The notes: generated from the letters alone by a model not told the origin. A stretch of 64,000 nucleotides of DNA from Thiotrichales bacterium (GCA_016745035.1 JADGDE010000005.1:155032-219031), one strand, 5' to 3'. Shown: positions 27,782-36,845, numbered from the stretch's first letter. Program-made: numbers and translations.

Positions 27782-28524
27782 GTATTTATGCCTTATACAG
27801 TATTAAAGGCGGTGTAGGTAAGACCGCCTCAGCCGTTAATCTCGCTTATTTATCCGCCTTAAATGGCTATTCGACCTTGTTGTGGGATTTAGATCCGCAA
27901 GGGGCATCGAGTTATTATTTTCGCGTCAAGCCCAAAATCAAAGGCGGGCGTGAGCGGGTCTTATCGAAGAAAAAACCCTTGGATGATTTGATCAAAGGCA
28001 GTGATTTTCCGAATTTAGATTTATTGCCCGCCGATTTTTCTTATCGGCATTTGGACGTGAGTTTGAATGAAAAACGCCATCCCACGCGCTTATTGAAAAA
28101 AATTATGCGTCCTTTAACCGAGGAATATGAGCATATTTTTCTCGATTGTCCGCCGAGTATTTCCATACTTTCAGAAAATATTTTCCGCGCTGCCGATGCT
28201 CTGCTTGTCCCCGTGATTCCGACCACTTTATCCTTACGCACCTTAAAACAACTCAATGATTTTTGTGATGATGAAGGTGAAAGTTTAGGTCAAATTCGCA
28301 TTCGCCCCTTTTTCTCTATGGTTGATCAGCGTCGGCAACTGCACAAACAAATTTTGTTAGGGCTACGCTCACAATATCCTGATATTTTTGCCGCCTTCGT
28401 GCCTTATGCCGCCGAAATCGAACGCATGGGGATTCAGCGTGCGCCGGTGATGGATTATGCCGATGCCGACAGCCCTTCTGTGCAGGCGTATCAGCGTTTG
28501 TGGCAAGAATTATTGAGTAATTGA
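27778..28524 (+). CDS. ParA/MinD-like ATPase
   Basis: 248 residues starting at a GTG inside a GTGA overlap with the CHAD gene, with AAGGAGGAG in front. The deviant Walker A is SIKGGVGKTASAVNLA (residues 8-23), the switch I region is LWDLDPQGASS and Walker B is HIFLDCPPS. ParA-type ATPases position DNA or protein cargo by forming gradients on the nucleoid. No parB or centromere-like repeat is nearby, so this is an orphan, perhaps positioning polyP granules or a pilus base given its neighbours. Confidence 0.88.
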   Translation: MSIYALYSIKGGVGKTASAVNLAYLSALNGYSTLLWDLDPQGASSYYFRVKPKIKGGRERVLSKKKPLDDLIKGSDFPNLDLLPADFSYRHLDVSLNEKRHPTRLLKKIMRPLTEEYEHIFLDCPPSISILSENIFRAADALLVPVIPTTLSLRTLKQLNDFCDDEGESLGQIRIRPFFSMVDQRRQLHKQILLGLRSQYPDIFAAFVPYAAEIERMGIQRAPVMDYADADSPSVQAYQRLWQELLSN

Positions 28525-28528
28525 GGCG

Positions 28529-29734
28529 ATGGCATCAAAACAATACCAATTTACTGCCTGTGACCCGCAAGGACAAACCCACACAGGCACGCTGAGTGCG
28601 GAAAACCAGCAAGAAGTGTTGGCGATTTTGCAAACCCGCAAGCTGATTCCAATCTCAGTTGCCGAGGGCAAAGCCGCAAATAAAAGCGGTGGTCGCAGTG
28701 GCATCAATAACCGCGATTTGATTGATTTTACCGAGGGTTTATGCACCTTGGTCGAGTCCTATGTGCCTTTGGATAAATCGCTGTTATTGCTCGAGGGCAC
28801 GACCAAAAAAGAAGCGATGCAAAACCTGATCATTGATTTGCGCCGCGAAATTAAAGAAGGCAGCAGCCTTGCCGACGCGCTACGCAATCATGAAAACGTG
28901 TTTTCGCGTATGTATATCAATATGGTACACGCAGGCGAAGAGGGTGGAATTTTGGATAAATTGTTGCCGCGTTTGAGTAAATTTCTCGCCGAGGCGGATC
29001 AAGCCCGTCGTACCATTATTTCTGCATTAATTTATCCGATGATTTTGGCTGTGGTTGGGGTCTTAAGCGTGGTCGGTTTGCTTGTTTTTGTTGTACCGCA
29101 ATTTGCCGGGCTTTTTGAAGACATGGGCAATGCGATTCCCGACTCTGCCGCCTTTTTACTCGCTACCAGTCGTGCTTTGCAATCCCACGGCTGGATGCTG
29201 CTGGGGCTGCCATTTTTATTTTGGTATTTTTGGCGTTTTCTCGATAGTACAGAAGAGCGACGCTTGGGTCGCGATCAATTTCTCCTCGGTGTGCCCTTGC
29301 TGGGCAATTTGTTGCTAGAAGCCGAAACCTCACGTTTTTGCCGTACCTTGGGCGCGTTGTTATCTTCTGGCATTCCTTTGTTGCGGGGCTTACACATTGC
29401 CAAAGGTGTGATGGAAAACCAAGTATTAACCGAAGAACTGGCAAAAGTCGAAGAAGACGTGCGCCAAGGTGTAAGTTTGGGCAAGGCGCTGACCGATATG
29501 GGCAAATTCCCGATCATGGTGCCACAGTTGGTGATTGTCGGCGAGGAATCAGGACGTACCGCCGAGATTTTGGAAAAACTTGCCGAATCTTTTGATGATC
29601 ATGTCCGCGAACAAACCGGGCGCATGGTCGCCTTGGTAGAGCCGCTGTTAATTGTGGTTTTAGGCGGCGTGGTCGGCTCGGTGGTTGTGGTCATGTTCTC
29701 GGCTATCTTTAGCATCAATGACATCGGTTTTTAA
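28529..29734 (+). CDS. Type II secretion / type IV pilus platform protein (GspF/PilC)
   Basis: 401 residues. Two repeated GspF domains, each followed by membrane helices, are clear: the first segment contains EIKEGSSLADALRNH and RTIISALIYPMILAVVGV; the second contains FCRTLGALLSSGIPLLRGL and the C-terminal LLIVVLGGVVGSVVVVMFSA. The N-terminus (YQFTACDPQGQTHTGTL) is the typical soluble domain. It starts 4 bases after parA. No gspE/pilB, secretin or pilin gene is adjacent. Confidence 0.93.
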   Translation: MASKQYQFTACDPQGQTHTGTLSAENQQEVLAILQTRKLIPISVAEGKAANKSGGRSGINNRDLIDFTEGLCTLVESYVPLDKSLLLLEGTTKKEAMQNLIIDLRREIKEGSSLADALRNHENVFSRMYINMVHAGEEGGILDKLLPRLSKFLAEADQARRTIISALIYPMILAVVGVLSVVGLLVFVVPQFAGLFEDMGNAIPDSAAFLLATSRALQSHGWMLLGLPFLFWYFWRFLDSTEERRLGRDQFLLGVPLLGNLLLEAETSRFCRTLGALLSSGIPLLRGLHIAKGVMENQVLTEELAKVEEDVRQGVSLGKALTDMGKFPIMVPQLVIVGEESGRTAEILEKLAESFDDHVREQTGRMVALVEPLLIVVLGGVVGSVVVVMFSAIFSINDIGF

Positions 29735-30584
29735 GCTTTTTTGCTGGCTGTGTTTGGCGCATAACAGCTTTGCACTGAAAGTCTTTGATGATCAGGGGCA
29801 AGCATTGCAGCTTGAACAAGCACCGAGCCGCATTGTCTCTTATACCTTGGCAAGCGATGAAATGTTGCTTGCCTTAGCTAAACCTGAACAAATCGCCGCT
29901 TTAAGCCCATTGGCGCAAAACCCGCGTTATAGTTATATCAGCGAGGCAGCCAAAGCCTATCCCCAGATTCACGATGTTGAGCAAATAATCAGCCTTAAGG
30001 CGGATTTGGTAATATTGGCAAGCTATAATCAAGCTGAAATTCGCCACTTTTTGGACAAAGCCCAGATTCCGAGTTTTTATCTTAGTCGTTTTGAAAATTT
30101 AAGCGATATAGAAACACATATAACCCAAATAGGCGCACTGTTAGCCCGTCCGACACAAGCTCAGAATCTTATTCAACAATTCCGATCAAGTTTAGCCCAG
30201 AGCAAAGCCGCGCTAAATTGCAAGTTGCCTGCGCTGTTAAGTTATGACCAGTGGGGATATGTGGCGGGAAGAGAGACAATTTTTCAGGCACTATTAGATT
30301 ATTTAGGTGTGGAAAATGTCGCTAAAACAATTGAGGGCTATCAGCGTTTACAATTGGAATGGGTCTATCAACAGCAGCCAGAGATTATTATTATTCCCTC
30401 AGAGCCAAGTGCCTTTGTGCAAGCACGGAACAAAATTAGCCAACATCCCTTGTTAAAACACAGTCCAGCGGTAAAAAAACAGCGCCTATTAACCCTAAAT
30501 CAACGCGATTTAAACAGTGTCTCGCAGCATTTAGCCACAGGTATGCATGTTTTGGTCAACGCTTTAAAACCTTATTGCCAATAA
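29718..30584 (+). CDS. BtuF-like periplasmic substrate-binding protein
   Basis: 288 residues from the ATG at 29718, which overlaps the gspF end by 17 bases; MTSVFKLFCWLCLAHNSFAL is a plausible signal peptide. The fold is TroA/BtuF-like: PSRIVSYTLASDEMLLAL, then LKADLVILASYNQAE, and QPEIIIIPSEPS. Such proteins bind cobalamin, hemin or Fe-siderophores for ABC import. No permease or ATPase is adjacent, so the ligand is open. A strong terminator follows. Confidence 0.82.
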   Translation: MTSVFKLFCWLCLAHNSFALKVFDDQGQALQLEQAPSRIVSYTLASDEMLLALAKPEQIAALSPLAQNPRYSYISEAAKAYPQIHDVEQIISLKADLVILASYNQAEIRHFLDKAQIPSFYLSRFENLSDIETHITQIGALLARPTQAQNLIQQFRSSLAQSKAALNCKLPALLSYDQWGYVAGRETIFQALLDYLGVENVAKTIEGYQRLQLEWVYQQQPEIIIIPSEPSAFVQARNKISQHPLLKHSPAVKKQRLLTLNQRDLNSVSQHLATGMHVLVNALKPYCQ

Positions 30585-30615
30585 AAAAGGCACAGCTTTA
30601 ACTCTGTGCCTTTTT
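30584..30615 (+). terminator. Intrinsic terminator
   Basis: AAAAAGGCACAG (30584-30595) pairs perfectly with CTGTGCCTTTTT (30604-30615), with A and T tracts on both sides. It ends the CHAD-parA-gspF-btuF-like transcript and can also work for the convergent Ala-rich gene. Confidence 0.93.
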
Positions 30616-30640
30616 ATCTAATAGCGCACTAGTTAGCTGA

Positions 30641-30675
30641 TGATGTTACGCAAAAACTAGCTTAGTGCGTAACAG
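30641..30675. mobile_element. MITE-like element, minimal copy C
   Basis: About 35 bp: left end TGATGTTACGC (30641-30651) is joined almost directly to CTAGCTTAGTGCGTAACA, the right end block. All inner sequence is gone. It lies between the terminator and the stop of the Ala-rich gene. Confidence 0.7.
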
Positions 30676-30678
30676 CTA

Positions 30679-30951
30679 TTATTTAGCTGCGTCTTTAACC
30701 GCTGCTGCTGCCGCGTCTTTAGCCGCTTCAGCAGGTGCTGCTGCTGCGTCTTTAGCTGCTTCAGCAGGTGCTGCCATTGCTTCTTTAGCCGCTTCAGCAG
30801 GCGCTGCCGCTGCGTCTTTAGCTGCTTCAACAGCAGGTGCTGCTGCGGTAGCTGCCGCATCTTTAGCCGCAGCTGCCATGTCACCAGCAAAAGCAAAAGA
30901 AGAACTCAGGGCTAAAGCGATAGCAGCAGCGATGGTTTGGGTTTTTTTCAT
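30679..30951 (-). CDS. Ala-rich secreted repeat protein
   Basis: 90 residues. MKKTQTIAAAIALALSSSFA is a clear signal peptide. The mature part consists almost only of A, K, D, E and P, in repeats of AAKDAAAAPAE, about 11 residues each and four to five copies, encoded by near-identical 33-bp units. It should form an amphipathic helix like Lpp-type or alanine-rich periplasmic peptides. No lipobox Cys is present, so it is not a lipoprotein. Function unknown. Confidence 0.75.
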   Translation of the reverse strand: MKKTQTIAAAIALALSSSFAFAGDMAAAAKDAAATAAAPAVEAAKDAAAAPAEAAKEAMAAPAEAAKDAAAAPAEAAKDAAAAAVKDAAK

Positions 30952-31091
30952 GGGAGTATCCTCAAGGTTATTTAGGCAGACTTTTAGACCGACTAAGCGC
31001 TACCTAGGTTGGGTGTCGAGTTGTCAGTATATCCTGTCTTTTTGTCAGGATACAAGGGGTTTAAACATAAAAAAAGTAGGGGATTATAAAA

Positions 31092-31730
31092 ATGTTAAAT
31101 GAAAGGCTACCCAGATTAAAAAAAGGCGGCTTGTATTTGATCACGCAAGCGCAAAGCAGCAGCGCTCGGTTATATGAAAAAGTCGAACAAAGTTTGAGTG
31201 CTGGCGCGGGTTTATTACAATATCGCGATAAATCAACAGACAGCGCTAAACGCTTGAGGGAAGCTGGGGAGCTAAAACGTTTATGCCAGCATTACCAAGT
31301 GCCTTTTTTAATTAATGATGATGTCAACTTGGCACAAAGCATTCGAGCAGACGGCGTGCATTTAGGACAAGATGACATGAACTTAAAAGAAGCTCGACAA
31401 ACACTGGGGCAACAAGCAATTATTGGTGTCTCTTGTTATGGACAAATCACACTGGCTCAAGCGGCGATGCAACAAGGGGCTGATTATGTCGCCTTTGGGC
31501 GTTTTTACCCCTCCAGCAGCAAACCTGAGGCAAAACCTGCCCCCTTATCGGTTTTAAGAGAAGCCCGAGCAAAACTCGATTGTCCAATTGTCGCCATTGG
31601 TGGGATTTTGCCTACACATGTAACAGAGCTGCAACAGGCGGGGGCAAATTGGTGTGCCGTTATTGGTGGGGTATTTAATGCCGCGAATACAAGATTGGCA
31701 ACACAAAGCTATTTAACTGATGTTACGTAA
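31092..31730 (+). CDS. thiE: Thiamine-phosphate synthase, C-terminus altered by an inserted element
   Basis: 212 residues, with GGGGA before the ATG. Active-site segments are LLQYRDKS, PFLINDDVNLA, ADGVHLGQDD, VSCYG, YVAFGRFYPSSSK and VAIGGI. It joins HMP-PP and thiazole phosphate to give thiamine phosphate in the cytosol. The last residues TDVT and the stop lie inside a MITE-like element; the empty-site sequence would instead end SYLTDPEVN (stop 31809-31811). Catalytic parts are unaffected. No TPP riboswitch is visible in the leader, only a hairpin TATCCTG/CAGGATA at 31030-31052. Confidence 0.95.
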   Translation: MLNERLPRLKKGGLYLITQAQSSSARLYEKVEQSLSAGAGLLQYRDKSTDSAKRLREAGELKRLCQHYQVPFLINDDVNLAQSIRADGVHLGQDDMNLKEARQTLGQQAIIGVSCYGQITLAQAAMQQGADYVAFGRFYPSSSKPEAKPAPLSVLREARAKLDCPIVAIGGILPTHVTELQQAGANWCAVIGGVFNAANTRLATQSYLTDVT

Positions 31731-31782
31731 AGGCTTCTTTCTGTGCCTTATTGCGGCAAAAACTAGCTCAGTGCGTAACATC
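31718..31782. mobile_element. MITE-like element, copy D, with 10-bp target duplication
   Basis: 65 bp. The left end TGATGTTACG and right end CGTAACATC are flanked by a perfect direct repeat GCTATTTAAC at 31708-31717 and 31783-31792. The inner part keeps AAAGGCTTCTTTCTGTGCC and GGCAAAAACTAGCTCAGTGCG. It inserted at the 3' end of thiE. Confidence 0.88.
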
Positions 31783-31867
31783 GCTATTTAACAGACCCTG
31801 AAGTGAATTAGGCTCATATACAATTGTATTCACAAAATAAAATTGTATATGAATTAAATATAAATCA

Positions 31868-32365
31868 TTAATTTTCATTGGGATAAAACGGGTTTTCTTC
31901 TCTTAACATACCGACCGCCATGGCAATTGATAGGAGAATAATTGTATTGAAAAAAACCGGCATAATGACAAAAGCATAACCCAATGATTCAATTGATGTC
32001 CCACCAACAGCTGCTGTTACCGCTGTTGCTCCACCTGGCGGGTGCATACAACGAAACCAATGCATAAAGACCATGGCTAACACAATCGCAATCGAAGAGG
32101 AAAATAAAGGGCTGGGAATGACAAGAAAACAAGTAATACCGATAATTGCCGAGACAACATGACCTGCAACAAGGTTCCAAGGTCGCGATACAGGGCTATG
32201 CGGTAAAGCAAAAATTAGCATAGCAGAGGCCCCTGTAGAGGCAAGAATCATAGGGATACGCTCTTCTTCTAATATGGTATAACTAAAAAAAGAGGCTAGC
32301 AATGTCGCAATAAAAGCACCTACAACAGAAGCTGCGGCCTCCCCATTATTCATTCCACACATCAT
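31868..32365 (-). CDS. HPP family integral membrane protein
   Basis: 165 residues, about four membrane helices, with the signature HPPGGATA (about residues 108-115) after the second or third helix. HPP proteins include chloroplast and cyanobacterial nitrite transporters, so an anion-transport role is possible. The frame starts MMCGMNNGEAAASVVG. It has no operon partners; the element family lies on its upstream side. Confidence 0.88.
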   Translation of the reverse strand: MMCGMNNGEAAASVVGAFIATLLASFFSYTILEEERIPMILASTGASAMLIFALPHSPVSRPWNLVAGHVVSAIIGITCFLVIPSPLFSSSIAIVLAMVFMHWFRCMHPPGGATAVTAAVGGTSIESLGYAFVIMPVFFNTIILLSIAMAVGMLREENPFYPNEN

Positions 32366-32423
32366 ACACAGGTTCTCCTAATGCCTTGAGCTTGTGAGTA
32401 AAATCTCTCAGCAATTGATTGAT

Positions 32424-32550
32424 TGATGTTATGCAAAGGCTTCTTTTTATGCCTTGAGGGCATAAAAAACCGCCATTGCTCCACGGCTACATCACTAAGC
32501 AGGTGGAAAAGCGTCTTATTGTGGCAAAATTGGTTTGGTGTGTCACATCA
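32424..32550. mobile_element. MITE-like element, near full-length copy E
   Basis: 127 bp. The left end TGATGTTATGC (32424-32434) and right end GTCACATCA (32542-32550) are slightly mutated. It keeps the hairpin TTTTTATGCC...GGCATAAAAAA, CCGCCATTGCTCCACGG and GCAGGTGGAAAAGCG. It lies in the divergent gap between the HPP gene and the frameshifted membrane gene. Confidence 0.85.
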
Positions 32551-32581
32551 ATTAATACTTTTTTTAAAACGGCTATAAAAA

Positions 32582-33054
32582 ATGGGATTTAAAGAACTCA
32601 AAGAATTATTACGCGCATTTTTTTATGTTTTTATCATAATGTTGGGCATAGAACTAAGAAATAATTATCCAGATATTTGGGAAATGTTGGTTTTGGTCTT
32701 TTTGCTATTGTTTCCAACTTTTATGCTTTTGCCGATGAAAGACCGACTTCAAAACTGGTTTGGGGAATTAGCTTGGGTTTGGTATTAGCGTGGGTAGGAA
32801 ATATTGCTTGGCTGATATGGATTCAAGCTGAACAATTGCTGTATTTTTTTAGTCGATTTTTAAGTGCTAGCTTAGCCTTATCATTACCCGCCTTACTACT
32901 TCTCACACTTGCTGCTAGCAATCAGTTAAATAAAGCCGCAGAAAATTATGAGCCAGCAGTTAGTTATGCCGCTTTATTTTGCAGTTGCTTATTTTTTCTT
33001 TATCAAACATGGGACAGCAATTGTGTTTCCAAGCAAGTAAGCTTTAGCTCATAA
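32582..33054 (+). pseudogene. Frameshifted small membrane protein gene
   Basis: Two overlapping frames both read as membrane protein. 32582-32788 encodes GFKELKELLRAFFYVFIIML...LVFLLLFPTFMLLPMKD. From about 32745 the next frame continues with WGISLGLVLAWVGNIAWLIW and SASLALSLPALLLLTLAAS up to 33054. Joined at the GGTTTGGGG stretch near 32760 they give one protein of about 155 residues with four or five helices. A real frameshift or a sequencing error are both possible. No family recognised. Confidence 0.5.
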
Positions 33055-33106
33055 GCAACAATGCTGTCAAAAAGAGTGGTCATGCCGGATTCAACTGCAT
33101 TTGAGT

Positions 33107-33167
33107 GGGACTAAAGTCCCGCTTCTGTCATTGGCCTAATGAACAAAGACGCAGCAAAGCTGCGTCT
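33107..33167. repeat. REP-like hairpin pair
   Basis: GGGAC (33107-33111) pairs with GTCCC (33116-33120), and AGACGCAGC (33147-33155) pairs with GCTGCGTCT (33159-33167) over an AAA loop. The second has the same plan as the hairpins at 2611-2728 and 48408. It lies at the 3' end of the propeller gene. Confidence 0.55.
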
Positions 33168-33174
33168 ATGGGTT

Positions 33175-36100
33175 TTAGTAACGGATAATTTCCACCGGTT
33201 CATACCCCCGTGCCACATAAGCGCTGCTGGCGTTAAAACCTAGCTGTTGCTCACCTGGACAAGTGTCGAACTGGTGTAAGGTCTCCAAATTATCAGGTGT
33301 CATTTTGACCAATAAACAAGGACGCTCGACATAATTATAATCCGGGGCAATCATGCTGTTGGCGGCTATATCAGTGCGAGACATCATCGCAGGTTCAATG
33401 GCAATATCATCCACTGGGTAAGGGTAATAGTAATTATAATTGGGACGCAGGAACAATACGTCTTCATTAACCCGGCTTGCTTGATAATTTTCTGGCAAAG
33501 CAAATGTTTGTAATACGCTCAAATTACGCGCATCAATTTGTACCAAATCATATTGACCTTGCGTATTTTCACAGCGAACGTAAAGTACATCATCGGCATA
33601 TAAAGGCGTTTGTTGCTGACAAGCCAGATCTTGCGTTTGTAATAAACGCAAGCCTGTGCTCACGGCTGCCAAACGGTTTAGGCGTAATTGTCCCAGACGG
33701 TTAGTTTCAAAACTGATAAATTCACCCTGGCTATTTTGTCCTATAACAGCGCCTGGAGTGATATAAGTATTCAGTGCTTTGATTTTACCGGCATCATTAC
33801 TAAAGGTACGCAGTATCCATTGGTTTTGGTATTTGTCTTCATATAGTAAGCTTTTGCTTTGTGGTAAAACATCTGCTGTTTTTATAGCTAATTCAGGCTC
33901 AGCATAAGGATTGTGATGATAGGCATAGCTTTGATACCAGACATTCTCATTTAACCAACTGTGCGCTGAATAATTAATATTGTCTAAAACTAAGGCATCG
34001 CTTACCAAGCCTGTGTGCAGATCTAGCATTTGTAAGCTAAAAGGATAATTTTGTGAGATGGCAACATAATCGGCATTCATATCCATACGGTTGGCATATT
34101 GAAGCGATGGCAGATCAAATTGTTTGCCGTTCAAGTGTAAATTGTCTTCGCTTTGGTCTGGGTTTAAGGCATGTAAAGCTTGTTGTGTGCCCTTAGCATT
34201 AAAGCTCACGCCCCAAGGCTGGGTATTTTGCATTAATACTTGATCCAAACGTCGCGCTAAAGGTAACGTTGCTTCAAGACTGGGCTTGGTGTCCGTGCCC
34301 CATGCAACGGTATAGAAATTGTCGTTACCTAGCACGCCTAAATGGGTTTCATCAATGATAAAACTACGATTGGCAGTCTCAGGCAAGACCACATTGCCCC
34401 GATTGACAAACATATCTAAATCAAAGTTGACTAGGTGTAAGCGATTCGCGTCGTTGTGGTTATTGATAGGCACAGCAGCAAAAGCCCGTGACCAATTGAG
34501 TAGTAAAGCCCGTTCATCGTCAATGGCTGGGGAATAAGTATAAGTTCTATCGCTATTACTCTCTGGGGTAAAGCGGTCTAATACTTGAGGGTTGGTCGGG
34601 TCTTGAACATCAAACAAGCTCAAGCTAACTTCACGTCCAGCGCGGTCATCATAACCGATGGCAAATAAACGTCCGTCATTGAAGAACATTTTTTCTGACC
34701 AGCCGGGGACTTTAAGTTCGCCGACAATTTTCGGTGCTTCTGGGTTAGCAAGGTCGATTACCCATAAAGGGTCGGTTTGTAAAAAGGTCACCACATACGC
34801 ATAATCGGCATTAAAACGAGTTGCATATAAACGCTCACCGGGGGCAATACCGCCGACTTCACCGACTAAAGGCAGTTGTGTGTTGGCGAGATCATAAATG
34901 GCTAAATGGCTGCCTTGGGCACGGTCACTGTTTTGGTAAACGACGTGTAGATAGTGATTACGGACACTGACATGAAATTCCGAGGGCACATAACCTGGTA
35001 CACGAATGGTGCCTAAGGGGCGCAAGGGTGCGCTACTGTCGCTTAAATCAAACACATCAATTTGGCTGCTGCCCCAATCATAAGGGCGTTGATGGGTGAC
35101 GACGAGATGATCAGCAAAAATACTGATTTTGGCATCATAGCCGCTAATAGTCGCATGTCCCACACTGTCCAGATTGCCAAAGGCATCTAAGCGCAAGGCT
35201 TGTACTTGCATTTGCTGCCAATCGGTAGAAACAATATCACTGTCAACGGCAATTTTGGTATCTGAGATTTCAGGATAAATAACCGCTTCTTGGTTGCCTT
35301 GTAAAACCGCATAAATGACATCATCACGGCGGCGAGATTGTTGTAATAAACCGGGTAAAACCAAGCTATTGACTTGTTTTAAAGAATTGTCCGAGGCTAG
35401 CGCATCATCATAGCTAAATACGTCAATTTGGGTTTGTTTCGCTTGTTGTTGCCACTGGCTTTGTAATAAAACATAGAAGTTATTGAGACCATAAATTTCT
35501 TTCGGTTGTTGTGCCAGCGGATGATTTATTTTTAACTCAGGTTGTGAGGGCTGGCTTAAATCAATGATTTGTAAACGTTTAGCCGCGCTGTTGGCATACA
35601 GGAGTTTGTCATCAATATAACGGAAAATATCGGGTTTTTCGGTGTTATCTGAATTAGCGGCGGTGGCATCATTGCTTTTATCCGCTTCTGTAGGGGCGCT
35701 GGGAGCAGGTACTGCGCCATCATCCATGGCTAAGGTTCCGTCACCACCGTCTAAATAATTAATATTGTCATAGTTTGTTCTTGAGCTATTGTTACTAAAA
35801 CCTACTTGTCCTGGTAGACGCTCAAAAGCAGCATTGGGAGAAAGTGGCAAAACCATGCTTGCTTGCCAATTAGCTACCTCTAAAGGTGATTGTGTCGGTT
35901 CGGTGGCTAGCAAAGCTAAAAAGCAACGATGTCCTTCTACACAAGCGCGTGGGACTTCATCGACAAAAATAGCCTTAAAGGGGCTGATATTTAAAGGTTC
36001 AACACTGACAGGCTGCACACCTACTTGCCAACGCTGTTCGATGCTCCAAGTGCTAATCGCCTTATCCAAAGGCGCATCCATGTCAAACCATGCCAAATAG

Positions 36101-36228
36101 ACATCGACACTTTGATAAGCACTCTCACTGCTGACATAAATTTTCTCGTCGCGAACTTCAAGTTGCCAAGCGGCACTGATACTGCTCCAAAGTAGCAGCA
36201 AATGGATCATTAGATAACGCCAATACAT
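33175..36228 (-). CDS. Secreted beta-propeller domain protein (PF09826-like)
   Basis: 1017 residues; GGGAG lies 8 bases before the ATG. A signal peptide (about 1-20) is followed by about 130 residues of N-terminal domain, an acidic Asp/Asn/Ala-rich linker (about 165-200) and a long propeller region. Typical strands are LVVTHQRPYDW, PSEFHVSVRNHYLHVVYQ, DYAYVVTFLQTDPLWVIDL and PGWSEKMFFNDGRLFAIGYDDRAG, which match secreted beta-propeller proteins of the Beta_propel family. Probably extracellular or outer-membrane attached. Function unknown; no operon partners. Confidence 0.8.
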   Translation of the reverse strand: MYWRYLMIHLLLLWSSISAAWQLEVRDEKIYVSSESAYQSVDVYLAWFDMDAPLDKAISTWSIEQRWQVGVQPVSVEPLNISPFKAIFVDEVPRACVEGHRCFLALLATEPTQSPLEVANWQASMVLPLSPNAAFERLPGQVGFSNNSSRTNYDNINYLDGGDGTLAMDDGAVPAPSAPTEADKSNDATAANSDNTEKPDIFRYIDDKLLYANSAAKRLQIIDLSQPSQPELKINHPLAQQPKEIYGLNNFYVLLQSQWQQQAKQTQIDVFSYDDALASDNSLKQVNSLVLPGLLQQSRRRDDVIYAVLQGNQEAVIYPEISDTKIAVDSDIVSTDWQQMQVQALRLDAFGNLDSVGHATISGYDAKISIFADHLVVTHQRPYDWGSSQIDVFDLSDSSAPLRPLGTIRVPGYVPSEFHVSVRNHYLHVVYQNSDRAQGSHLAIYDLANTQLPLVGEVGGIAPGERLYATRFNADYAYVVTFLQTDPLWVIDLANPEAPKIVGELKVPGWSEKMFFNDGRLFAIGYDDRAGREVSLSLFDVQDPTNPQVLDRFTPESNSDRTYTYSPAIDDERALLLNWSRAFAAVPINNHNDANRLHLVNFDLDMFVNRGNVVLPETANRSFIIDETHLGVLGNDNFYTVAWGTDTKPSLEATLPLARRLDQVLMQNTQPWGVSFNAKGTQQALHALNPDQSEDNLHLNGKQFDLPSLQYANRMDMNADYVAISQNYPFSLQMLDLHTGLVSDALVLDNINYSAHSWLNENVWYQSYAYHHNPYAEPELAIKTADVLPQSKSLLYEDKYQNQWILRTFSNDAGKIKALNTYITPGAVIGQNSQGEFISFETNRLGQLRLNRLAAVSTGLRLLQTQDLACQQQTPLYADDVLYVRCENTQGQYDLVQIDARNLSVLQTFALPENYQASRVNEDVLFLRPNYNYYYPYPVDDIAIEPAMMSRTDIAANSMIAPDYNYVERPCLLVKMTPDNLETLHQFDTCPGEQQLGFNASSAYVARGYEPVEIIRY

Positions 36229-36338
36229 TTCATTTCTCCCAAATAACTATAGAATACTCACCCAGTTTATATTCTTTAATATGTTTTGTTATCAACAAAA
36301 GATAACTGGTAACAGACAGCAGCTTGATGGAAAATTTT

Positions 36339-36845
36339 ATGTCGAAAGGCTTTAGCTTACTCGAATTAATTATTGTTTTAGCATTGATTGCATTGATGAC
36401 TGCGATGGTGGTTCCTCGATTACACGACAATCAATCGCTAAAACTCAAAGCCGAAACACGCGAAGTCATCGCCATGCTCAAACATGCGCGCCGACTGGCT
36501 ATGCTACGAGGGCAAGAAATAGAAGTGCCAATGGTGTTACAAAAGAACCCAGAAAACCCAGCGAAAAAAACCAAAACCTTATTATTTTTCCCCACCGGTG
36601 GCGCACAAGGCACGGATTTATTTCATTGTCGCCCACCAGTTTCGGTTTTGATTGCAGTTGATAATATCACCGGAAAAGTTAGCCCCGAATTTAATTATGA
36701 AAACCCACATTGCCAACGACCCCAAGCCGACCCGGATTTTGCCAATTATCTCTTTATTCAAACACAGCAAAGCAAACGTCAATATCAGGCCAAAATTCAA
36801 CATTTGACACAATCGCCTGAGCCAATCAAAACCAAACGACCGTGA
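36339..36845 (+). CDS. Orphan type II pseudopilin (GspH/FimT-like)
   Basis: 168 residues from the ATG at 36339 (GGAA upstream), giving the type III signal MSKG/FSLLELIIVLALIAL with Glu5 of the mature part. The rest (KAETREVIAMLKHARRLAMLRGQ, LFFPTGGAQG) matches the GspH/FimT minor pseudopilin pattern: N-terminal helix, then a small beta domain. No prepilin peptidase or assembly gene is adjacent, although gspF lies about 7 kb away. Confidence 0.87.
   Translation: MSKGFSLLELIIVLALIALMTAMVVPRLHDNQSLKLKAETREVIAMLKHARRLAMLRGQEIEVPMVLQKNPENPAKKTKTLLFFPTGGAQGTDLFHCRPPVSVLIAVDNITGKVSPEFNYENPHCQRPQADPDFANYLFIQTQQSKRQYQAKIQHLTQSPEPIKTKRP

Noticed and set aside
30960..31091. TPP riboswitch upstream of thiE
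   Set aside because: No thi-box (CUGAGA...) or expected stems could be found; only a 7-bp hairpin at 31030-31052.
30665..31102. Plus-strand Ala/Ser-rich frame of 145 codons
   Set aside because: Complement of the Ala-rich secreted gene; its repeats mirror the 33-bp units.
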